Source: Prochlorococcus sp. AG-347-J21 (GTDB lineage Bacteria > Cyanobacteriota > Cyanobacteriia > PCC-6307 > Cyanobiaceae). From it: DNA of 64,000 bases. The DNA lies in NCBI GenBank assembly GCA_003281455.1, contig QCBX01000001.1, forward strand, positions 1 to 64,000, read 5' to 3'. Shown one piece after another: positions 57,028 through 64,000 of this stretch. Position numbers and translations under genes: made by a program. The notes beneath the pieces are model-generated. The model saw nothing but the letters and a program-made list of their open reading frames with translations, was not told where the DNA came from and made no database searches. How positions within the stretch are numbered: position 1 is the first letter of the stretch; every line of letters starts with the position of its first letter.

Positions 57028-58479
57028 TCATACTTTTTTTAAAGATGGATCAGCTGATTGTCCGTAAGAGAACTTTTCAACTTCAGCAAAATCTGGAGAT
57101 GGTTCTTTTATTCCACAAACATCTTTGTACATTATTTCGTAATCGAGTGCGGATCTTTGCCAACTAAACTCTTGACTCATCGCTCTTTTTTGTAGCAATT
57201 CCCAACTATCTTTATGCCTAAAGGCCTCCCAAGACCTTACTAAAGATGTATAGAAATCTATAGGTTCAAATCGATCGAAGCAAAAACCTGTACCACTATT
57301 ATTTTCTGGGTCATGCGGTAAAACTGTGTCAACTAAACCTCCTACTCGCCTTACTATAGGAATAGAACCATACCTCATAGCAAGTAGTTGACTAATACCA
57401 CAAGGTTCGAATCTACTTGGCATTAAAAATGCATCAGAGCCACCATATATAAGTCTTGATAGAGAATCATCATAGGTAAGAAATACAGAAAATCTTCCTG
57501 GGTAATCTAATGCAAGTTGCCATAATCCTGATTCTAAATATCTATCTCCAGTCCCTAAAACAACTATTTGCGAATCTGTATATGCTAAAAGTCTTCTTGA
57601 AACTTGTAGAAGTAAGTCAACCCCTTTCTGATCAACTAACCTACTAACCATACCTAAAAGATATTTTTTAGGATTAACTTCGAGACCCATTTCTCTCTGA
57701 AGAATTTTTTTATTTTCTAGTCTATTTTCTAAATTTTTAATACTGAATTTTGCAGGTAAAACTGGATCTTTGGCTGGATTCCATTCATCAAGATCTATGC
57801 CATTAAGAATTCCCCTTAATTTACCTGAAATGTAATTAAGTAATCCTTCGAGGCTTTCCCCGTATTCATGGGTTTTAATCTCATCTGCATAAGTCGGAGA
57901 AACAGCATTGACCCTATCTGCGTACAACATTGCCGCCGCCATCGTGTGATCTCCATGCATATACCAAGGACACCAAGTCATTTTTTCAAGTTTCCACCTC
58001 CAAGGGCCTTGGTATTTTAAATTATGAATTGTGAAGACAGTACTAATTTCAGGATCCTGATGCATCCACACAGGAATCATTCCAGTGTGCCAATCGTGGC
58101 AATGAAGAACTTGAGGTTTCCAACAATTCCAGGCAAATTCTGCAGTGGCACTAGCAAAAAATGTAAAGCGCCAGTCCTCATTTTCGCCTCCGTATATTTG
58201 GTCAGAGTCAAATGTTGGATGACCCACTAGGTAAATCACATAATTGTGAATGGGATGTTTTGCTTCATATACGGCAAAATCAGTGCCCATTGTATTTGCT
58301 CTAAAGACTGGTTCATTCGATACCTCTAAAAGACTCCACAATTTTCCATATCCTGGAATTATTACCCTTACATCGTGACCAAGTTTTATCAAAGATGGAG
58401 GCAAAGAACCAACCACATCTCCCATACCTCCAACTTTGATCATTGGAGCACATTCAGCAGCGGCAAGAAGAATTCTCAT
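57028..58479 (-). CDS. glgA: Glycogen synthase
   Basis: 483 residues, GT5 glycogen synthase using ADP-glucose. N-terminal [13 protein letters not shown] is the variant of the family's KxGGL motif; [16 protein letters not shown] and [19 protein letters not shown] follow, the last with the catalytic Glu. Stores fixed carbon. It follows menB by 36 bp in a minus-strand run menD-menB-glgA-murF. Confidence 0.95.
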   Translation of the reverse strand: MRILLAAAECAPMIKVGGMGDVVGSLPPSLIKLGHDVRVIIPGYGKLWSLLEVSNEPVFRANTMGTDFAVYEAKHPIHNYVIYLVGHPTFDSDQIYGGENEDWRFTFFASATAEFAWNCWKPQVLHCHDWHTGMIPVWMHQDPEISTVFTIHNLKYQGPWRWKLEKMTWCPWYMHGDHTMAAAMLYADRVNAVSPTYADEIKTHEYGESLEGLLNYISGKLRGILNGIDLDEWNPAKDPVLPAKFSIKNLENRLENKKILQREMGLEVNPKKYLLGMVSRLVDQKGVDLLLQVSRRLLAYTDSQIVVLGTGDRYLESGLWQLALDYPGRFSVFLTYDDSLSRLIYGGSDAFLMPSRFEPCGISQLLAMRYGSIPIVRRVGGLVDTVLPHDPENNSGTGFCFDRFEPIDFYTSLVRSWEAFRHKDSWELLQKRAMSQEFSWQRSALDYEIMYKDVCGIKEPSPDFAEVEKFSYGQSADPSLKKV

Positions 58480-58515
58480 TGATAATTATTTAAAAAAGTT
58501 CTTTTGAAAAATAAA

Positions 58516-59373
58516 CTAGGGTGTCCACTTATAGTCAGAAAAGTCTGGTGGACGCTTTTCAAGAAAGGCATCTCTACCTTCTTGAGCTTCTTCAGTCGAA
58601 TAGAATAATTGAGTTGTGTATCCAGATAATTCTTGAATACCTGCAATCCCATCATTCTCTGCATTGAATGAAGCTTTAAGAATACGAATAGCAGTTGGAC
58701 TATTTCGTAAAATCTCTCTTGCCCAGATTACACCCTCAGCTTCTAATTCTTCAATCTTTGTAATTGCATTTATCAAGCCCATCTGCAGTGCTTCCTTGGA
58801 ATTATATTTTCTACACAAAAACCAAATTTCTTTTGCTTTTCTTTGACCAACAAGTCTTGCTAAATAACTAGATCCAAAACCCGCATCAAAACTACCAACT
58901 CTTGGACCTGTTTGACCAAATATTGCATTTTCTGAGGCGATACTGAGATCACAAATTAGATGAAGTACCTGCCCTCCTCCAATTGCGAAACCAGGTACTA
59001 AAGCAATAACCACTTTAGGCAAACTTCTTATTAATCTTTGAAGTTCAAGTACATTTAATCTCTGCTTCCCTTGATCATTTTTATATCCATTTTTACCCCT
59101 TACACTCTGATCACCTCCAGAGCAAAAAGAATAAATGCCTTTCTTGTCAGGTCCCGCACCTGTAAAGAGAACTACGCCAATAGTTTCATCATTTCTTACG
59201 ATATCAAATGCGTCAATGAGTTCATATACAGTTTGTGGCCTAAATGCATTTCTTTTTTCGGGCCGATTAATTGCAATCCTCGCGATTCCCTCATCTGATT
59301 TGTGAAACAATATATCCTCATAAGATTTGCATTCTGACCAATTTAAAGTTGTTTTTCCAGGTAATACTTTCAT
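58516..59373 (-). CDS. menB: 1,4-dihydroxy-2-naphthoyl-CoA synthase
   Basis: 285 residues, crotonase fold. [34 protein letters not shown] and [17 protein letters not shown] carry the oxyanion-hole and active-site residues of MenB. It closes the naphthoquinone ring of phylloquinone, the photosystem I acceptor A1. A menD gene follows upstream in transcription at a 35-bp gap. Confidence 0.95.
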   Translation of the reverse strand: MKVLPGKTTLNWSECKSYEDILFHKSDEGIARIAINRPEKRNAFRPQTVYELIDAFDIVRNDETIGVVLFTGAGPDKKGIYSFCSGGDQSVRGKNGYKNDQGKQRLNVLELQRLIRSLPKVVIALVPGFAIGGGQVLHLICDLSIASENAIFGQTGPRVGSFDAGFGSSYLARLVGQRKAKEIWFLCRKYNSKEALQMGLINAITKIEELEAEGVIWAREILRNSPTAIRILKASFNAENDGIAGIQELSGYTTQLFYSTEEAQEGRDAFLEKRPPDFSDYKWTP

Positions 59374-59408
59374 GAAGTCTAATTATTCAAAGATAGAAAA
59401 TGATAAAT

Positions 59409-61172
59409 TTAGCTGCCAATTATTTTTTCTAGCAAGGCATTTTTTTCACAAATTTCATTTTCTGGATCAATATCAACTTTAATTATTACAGATTTCTGGA
59501 TAGAAATGCTCCAATCTAATGCCTCTCGTAATTTTTTAAAATTTGCCACACTTTTAAATTTTACTTGATAGCCCTCTGCGAGTTTTGGCCAGTTTATTTC
59601 TTTTGGCATAAGAAATAGTTTTTTTAATTCATCTTCTTTTAAATTTTTTTTATAAATACGATTAAATATATTTCCGCCATTATTATTTATTAGAAGAATT
59701 GTTAAATTCATGTCGATTGAATTTTCAATCAGCCAACCGTTTATATCATGAATAAAAGCCAAATCTCCAGTCACAAGAAGTAGAGGATTTTTAATTCTAG
59801 AAATACCTAATGCAAGAGATAAAGTACCGTCTATGCCAGAAGCGCCCCTAAAGCTAAAACAATTTCTTGTTAAAGTGCCATTTTCTGAAAATGTGAGCCA
59901 ATCTCTAATCGGGCTACTCGCCGAGAGCATTATAGGATTTTCAGTTGGCCAAAGTTTTGGAACAAGATTTGCAAGCATATACTCAGTAATTTGATTATCT
60001 TGAGCAATTTTCTCTTTTAAAATTTCTTTAATCTGCTCGCCTTCCTCTATTAATTTTAAAGCCATCGGAGTAAGAGACTTTTTGTTTTTTTCGTTGATTG
60101 ATAATTCTTCTAACAATAGAGTAGTGAAATTTGATAGCCCAAAATCATATTCAAATGATTTTTTTATAGGGTCCAATTTTCTATAGTTTTTCTCTTTTAT
60201 AAGAATTTGTATCCCTTTGAAGTTTATTAAAAACTTCTCCAAATCAATTGAGGATGACATAGGACCAAGCCTCAAAAGTTGATGACAATTTATTGAGTTT
60301 TTATTTTTTCTTAAGACTAATTCCCAATTCACGACTAGCCCTCTCAAACCAGAATAAACACCTGAAACAGGATCTGCAAATACTGGCCAACCAGTAATCT
60401 CTTGTAATTGTTCTAAAGACCTATTGAAAGAAGTTAAATCATTTATAGAACCTTGATAGGGACCTACCAAAATAATGCCGGATTCATCTAAATTTAAATT
60501 TTCTGAAATTTCGAAGAATTTGTTTTTATCAGACTTTATTTCAACTTCCTGAAACATATAATTTTTCTTTAAATACATTCTCTCAAAAACCTCTAAAACA
60601 TTTTTCTTATTTAAAAATGAAATACCTAAAGGCTTATCAATAGGAATATTTATATGAATAGGACCAGGGAAGGTTGATATTTGTTTCTCAATAGTTCGAA
60701 CTAAATTCAAGATTTCATTTTCTTGTGTTTCATGAAGTCCATTTAGATTTGTACTTAAAACTCTTCTGCAGACTGAACCCAAAAAATCTTCTTGATTTAC
60801 TGTTTGATTAGCGCCACAATCTTTTAATCTTAAGGGTCTATCAGCAGTAAGAAATATAATACCTTTACAAGATCGGTCTGCCTCAACTGCTGCTGGCAAT
60901 AAGTTACTTACAGCAGTCCCAGAAGTCGTAATAACTAAAGAGAGATTACCTGATGCAGCAGAAATCCCAAGAGAGTGAAATCCAGCAGATCTCTCATCTA
61001 TTGAATTAAAAATATTTACCAGTCCTAATTTATTTAATTCTCCAGCAGCTATTGCTAAAGGTGCTGATCTACTTCCAGGACATATTATTAAATTTTGAAC
61101 TCCTATTTTTATAAGAAGATTCAAAAGTTGTAAACTTCTAAGAAAATTTTTGCATTCAATAGATGATGTCAT
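59409..61172 (-). CDS. menD: SEPHCHC synthase MenD
   Basis: 587 residues, thiamine-diphosphate enzyme committing isochorismate to phylloquinone. Motifs [15 protein letters not shown] near the start with the ThDP Glu in [12 protein letters not shown], and the C-terminal cofactor motif [12 protein letters not shown] with [10 protein letters not shown]. Divergent from lepB across 50 bp. Confidence 0.95.
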   Translation of the reverse strand: MTSSIECKNFLRSLQLLNLLIKIGVQNLIICPGSRSAPLAIAAGELNKLGLVNIFNSIDERSAGFHSLGISAASGNLSLVITTSGTAVSNLLPAAVEADRSCKGIIFLTADRPLRLKDCGANQTVNQEDFLGSVCRRVLSTNLNGLHETQENEILNLVRTIEKQISTFPGPIHINIPIDKPLGISFLNKKNVLEVFERMYLKKNYMFQEVEIKSDKNKFFEISENLNLDESGIILVGPYQGSINDLTSFNRSLEQLQEITGWPVFADPVSGVYSGLRGLVVNWELVLRKNKNSINCHQLLRLGPMSSSIDLEKFLINFKGIQILIKEKNYRKLDPIKKSFEYDFGLSNFTTLLLEELSINEKNKKSLTPMALKLIEEGEQIKEILKEKIAQDNQITEYMLANLVPKLWPTENPIMLSASSPIRDWLTFSENGTLTRNCFSFRGASGIDGTLSLALGISRIKNPLLLVTGDLAFIHDINGWLIENSIDMNLTILLINNNGGNIFNRIYKKNLKEDELKKLFLMPKEINWPKLAEGYQVKFKSVANFKKLREALDWSISIQKSVIIKVDIDPENEICEKNALLEKIIGS

Positions 61173-61222
61173 AATTTATATAAATGCTTTGGGATTTTCC
61201 TTATAACTGAATTAAATAAAAC

Positions 61223-61807
61223 ATGTCTACAACTCAAGAAAAAAGAAATTCAATAATAAAGGATTTAAAAAATCTTTTATTATGGATATCTATAGCTTTA
61301 ATTATACGATGGCAGGTTATAGAGCCAAGATGGATCCCATCCGGTTCAATGCTTCCAACTCTTCAAATACAAGATAAAATTCTTGTTGAGAAACTAACCC
61401 CCAAAATCACATCCAAATCAAATCTTTCAAAATTAAAAAATAAAATAGTGGTTTTTAAAGTTCCGGAACAATTAATTAATGCTGGTTATGAAGCAGATAC
61501 TGCACTAATAAAAAGAGTAATTGGAATACCTGGAGACAAGGTAGAAGTAAGAGATGGTAACCTTTATTTAAATGATATCGCTCAAAACAATTACGTTTTT
61601 GACAAAAATATTAATTATTCAATGGGACCTTTTATTGTCCCAGAAGAATCATTATGGGTGATGGGAGATAATAGAAATAACAGTATGGACTCACATATTT
61701 GGGGATTTTTACCCTATGAAAAGGTTATTGGTAAAGCTATTTTTAGATATTGGCCGTTCAATAAAATTGGACCTATTCGGTTCCCTGTCCTTAATAATTT
61801 AGATTAA
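61223..61807 (+). CDS. lepB: Signal peptidase I
   Basis: 194 residues, one N-terminal transmembrane helix (about 15-30). Catalytic Ser42 lies in IPSGSMLPTL and Lys97 in ALIKRVIGIPGD; GDNRNNSMDS is the third family motif. It removes signal peptides from exported and lumenal proteins such as those in this window. DUF760 follows 45 bp downstream. Confidence 0.95.
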   Translation: MSTTQEKRNSIIKDLKNLLLWISIALIIRWQVIEPRWIPSGSMLPTLQIQDKILVEKLTPKITSKSNLSKLKNKIVVFKVPEQLINAGYEADTALIKRVIGIPGDKVEVRDGNLYLNDIAQNNYVFDKNINYSMGPFIVPEESLWVMGDNRNNSMDSHIWGFLPYEKVIGKAIFRYWPFNKIGPIRFPVLNNLD

Positions 61808-61852
61808 TGGGTACGTGATGTTGTAGGGTTTTTATATCTTGAAGTTGTAGAA

Positions 61853-62188
61853 ATGTTCAATCCAGAATTTCTTGCTACTGAAAATAATGATCCAAACGAT
61901 GAGAATGATTTAATCCAATATTTACAAAAACAATCTCCAGAAGTTTTGCAAAGAGTAGCAAAATCAGCTAGTGAAGATATTCAAGAAATTATTAGACATA
62001 ATGTTCAAGGTCTTCTTGGAATGCTTCTTTCAGATCAATTTGATGTAAAAATTACATCTTCAAAAGACAACATTGCTAATTTATTATCTTCTGCAATGAT
62101 GACAGGATATTTCTTAAGACAAATGGAGCAAAGAAAAGAGTTGGAACAAACTCTTAAAAATGATGAGAACATGTCTATTGAAGAATAG
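61853..62188 (+). CDS. DUF760 family protein
   Basis: 111 residues, all helical, containing VQGLLGMLLSDQFDVKI and SAMMTGYFLRQMEQR, the core of DUF760 found in cyanobacteria and chloroplasts. In plants related proteins occur in plastids; function is unsettled. ATG start. Converges with the DUF4336 gene at a 6-bp gap. Confidence 0.85.
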   Translation: MFNPEFLATENNDPNDENDLIQYLQKQSPEVLQRVAKSASEDIQEIIRHNVQGLLGMLLSDQFDVKITSSKDNIANLLSSAMMTGYFLRQMEQRKELEQTLKNDENMSIEE

Positions 62189-62194
62189 CAGTTT

Positions 62195-63367
62195 TTAAAG
62201 ATTTACTTCTTCAGGAATTATTCCTAGTTCAAACAACTTTTTATATAAACCCATCAAAAATTTATTATCCTCAGGAAGTTTGTCCCACTTTTGGGAATTA
62301 ATTTCATTAATTAATTTTTGACAATCTTCTACTGTAAATTTTATAGGGGCTGAAAAATGTGCTGGAATTAAATATTCCATATCTTCAAAAGACTTGATAT
62401 TTTCTAACCATTTAAGTAAAACTTCTTTTGAACGCGGAAAAATTAGTTTCTGTAAAACTGGTGCAATTTGAATCTTAGGAGTATCATTACCCATTATTTC
62501 AACAAGAGTGGATTCCCAATCTTCGTCCCATAAAAAGGGATAAATACCGAAATGAGATCTCCAATTTCTAAGATCTTTTTTGAATGAATACTTAAAAATT
62601 TGTTTTAAAGGTGGAATATTTAATTTACTTGGTTTCAAAAAAGATGAAAATAAGACTAACCTTTTCCACCCCTTTTCTCTTTGTTCGATGGAGTCAATCA
62701 AAGGTTCATCTCCTCTCTCTCTAGAATGAAAAAGAAGTGGAGTTGGATCAAAATTAAATATCTCAGGTGGTATGGAGTCTATTCCAACTATTGCGTCTGT
62801 TACGTGAAGAGTTTTCGAAGGATAATGGAAACAGCTTATTTCCTGATATCTTCCAAGTCCTAAATTCAGTGGACCTAATGAAGACCATTTAAAGGAGTTT
62901 GTATGTGGAGTACCTTCCTCAAACAGTATTTTTGATCTTTTTGATGGAATTCCTAAAAAATCTATTGGTAGATTAATGGGAAAACTCCATTGTCCAGGAC
63001 AAAGCCAAATTTCTGCATCTTTAAAAATTCTTGAAAGAGCTGGCAGTCCGATTTTATGTTCAAGTCCAGAGGCACTCGGTAGGATTATTGTTTTTACGTT
63101 GCCGTGTATCGTGATTAATTTTTCTAACTCATTTATTAATTCTTTTGTCGGTGGCAGTGGATTTATTAGCATCAATCCATTCTCAACCTTTATTACCGTC
63201 ATTCTTATTGGAACCGCAACATAATATAGTCCCTGTATTTGTTCCAAAGACCATATTTGATCAGGAATTAATTCTCTTATAATTGTTTTCTTTTTTCCAT
63301 AAGGATATAAAGGAAATAATGGCCACCAATTCCATTTTTTATTTAAAGTTTCTTCCGCCATTATCAT
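62195..63367 (-). CDS. DUF4336 family protein
   Basis: 390 residues. Internal IKVENGLMLINPLPPTKEL and the GLEHKIGLPALSRIF, ILPSASGLEH region fit DUF4336, which is related to metallo-beta-lactamase folds but with altered metal ligands. Found in cyanobacteria and plants; role unknown. Start overlaps the ABC permease stop as ATGA, so the two are co-transcribed; an additional ATG (MAEE) is two codons in. Confidence 0.75.
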   Translation of the reverse strand: MIMAEETLNKKWNWWPLFPLYPYGKKKTIIRELIPDQIWSLEQIQGLYYVAVPIRMTVIKVENGLMLINPLPPTKELINELEKLITIHGNVKTIILPSASGLEHKIGLPALSRIFKDAEIWLCPGQWSFPINLPIDFLGIPSKRSKILFEEGTPHTNSFKWSSLGPLNLGLGRYQEISCFHYPSKTLHVTDAIVGIDSIPPEIFNFDPTPLLFHSRERGDEPLIDSIEQREKGWKRLVLFSSFLKPSKLNIPPLKQIFKYSFKKDLRNWRSHFGIYPFLWDEDWESTLVEIMGNDTPKIQIAPVLQKLIFPRSKEVLLKWLENIKSFEDMEYLIPAHFSAPIKFTVEDCQKLINEINSQKWDKLPEDNKFLMGLYKKLFELGIIPEEVNL

Positions 63368-64000
63368 TTATAACCATCAAATAATTTCCTTAACTTAAAT
63401 ATTCCGTATCTTGGAGCAAATAAAAAAGCAAATAAAAATATAAAAGTTTGTGCCAAGACAATTGATCCACCTGTTTCAAGATCAAACCAAAAACTAACAT
63501 AGATTCCTATCAGGCTTGAGATAATTGCACTTAATACTGAAATTACTGTCATATTATCAAACTTATCCGTGAGTAAATATGCTGTAGCCCCTGGTGTAAT
63601 CAACATTGCAACTACCAAAATAATTCCAACAGACTGCAAGCCAACAACAGCTGCCAAAGATAAGCATGTGAGGAGTAAATAATGAAGAAAAAATACGTTA
63701 ATCCCAACTGTTTTTGCATGCCTAGGATCAAAACAATAAAGCATTAAATCTTTTCTAAAAATTGATAAAAGGATTACTACCAATAAAGAAATGAATATGG
63801 TTTGTTTTACATCTGAAAGTGATATTCCTAATGGACTACCAAAAAGAATTGAGTGCAGATCAATATTACTTTTAATCTTAGAAACCAATACGATTCCAAG
63901 AGCAAAAAATCCAGTAAATACTAACCCAATAACAGTATCTTCCTTTACTCTAGATTTCTGTTTAATAAACCCTATCAATGCTACAGACCCAACTCCAAAA
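63364..64000 (-). CDS. Metal ABC transporter permease, ZnuB/MntB type (cut by window edge)
   Basis: The reading frame continues from 63364 to the right edge, so the N-terminus is outside the window. At least six transmembrane helices are seen, with VGIILVVAMLITPGATAYLL, characteristic of ABC-3 permeases for zinc, manganese or iron. The Fur-family regulator seen at 30.9 kb could control such a gene, but no link is visible. The stop overlaps the start of DUF4336. Confidence 0.85.
   Translation of the reverse strand, partial: FGVGSVALIGFIKQKSRVKEDTVIGLVFTGFFALGIVLVSKIKSNIDLHSILFGSPLGISLSDVKQTIFISLLVVILLSIFRKDLMLYCFDPRHAKTVGINVFFLHYLLLTCLSLAAVVGLQSVGIILVVAMLITPGATAYLLTDKFDNMTVISVLSAIISSLIGIYVSFWFDLETGGSIVLAQTFIFLFAFLFAPRYGIFKLRKLFDGYK

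Overview
The window looks like part of the chromosome of a high-light-type Prochlorococcus. It is strongly AT-rich and densely coded with short spacers. It encodes a 352-residue six-helix chlorophyll-binding antenna protein (Pcb), a plant-type lycopene cyclase, menaquinone/phylloquinone enzymes (MenB, MenD), a solanesyl diphosphate synthase, GlgA, and many small proteins of cyanobacteria-only families (Tic20-like, DUF760, DUF1350, DUF2811, DUF3721, DUF4336, Trp-rich). The genus is inferred from gene content and remembered gene order, not from a database search.

Layout. (1) 0-11.6 kb: a type IV pilus assembly locus in two converging halves. pilB-pilT-pilC is on the + strand, preceded by a broken Cys-repeat pilin-like gene. 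On the - strand are a small membrane protein, a pilQ-type secretin, pilN-like, pilO-like, three small pilin-like genes and a pilM-like gene. (2) 11.8-15.4 kb: small membrane and exported proteins around an intact tRNA-Ser(UGA). A diverged 60-nt copy of the tRNA 3' half lies 850 bp downstream, the scar expected from an integrative element. (3) 15.5-19.5 kb: glyoxalase, an RHH-like/GIY-YIG-like gene pair, a lumenal pentapeptide protein, a GMC oxidoreductase and DUF2811. (4) 19.8-26.2 kb: a His-rich CbiX-type chelatase, an FAD oxidase, a SulP transporter, and the metY-metA pair for methionine synthesis. (5) 26.2-34 kb: an unrecognised Rossmann-like protein divergent from a glucosylglycerol-phosphate phosphatase (StpA), ArsS, a Fur-family regulator, an isochorismatase-like hydrolase, MscS and a POR-like SDR. 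(6) 34.3-41.2 kb: lycopene cyclase, SDR, a membrane-anchored GIY-YIG-like protein, GST, GltS and Pcb with a perfect terminator hairpin. (7) 41.3-64 kb: mostly housekeeping, namely HisS, a Gly-pentapeptide/DUF3721 protein, DnaQ-like exonuclease, AcsA, Sds, MurI, AmiC, nitrilase, ComB, AroA, an MnmC-like enzyme, GlmU, MurF, GlgA, MenB, MenD, LepB, DUF760, DUF4336 and a metal ABC permease cut by the window edge.

The most unusual signals are the Cys-pair repeat protein broken ahead of pilB, the tRNA-Ser att-like scar, two GIY-YIG-like small proteins (one membrane-anchored, one paired with an RHH-like protein), the 11-unit glycine pentapeptide protein with a DUF3721 tail, and the stpA/orphan dehydrogenase/arsS neighbourhood. 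No CRISPR array, rRNA, transposase or intact integrase was seen.
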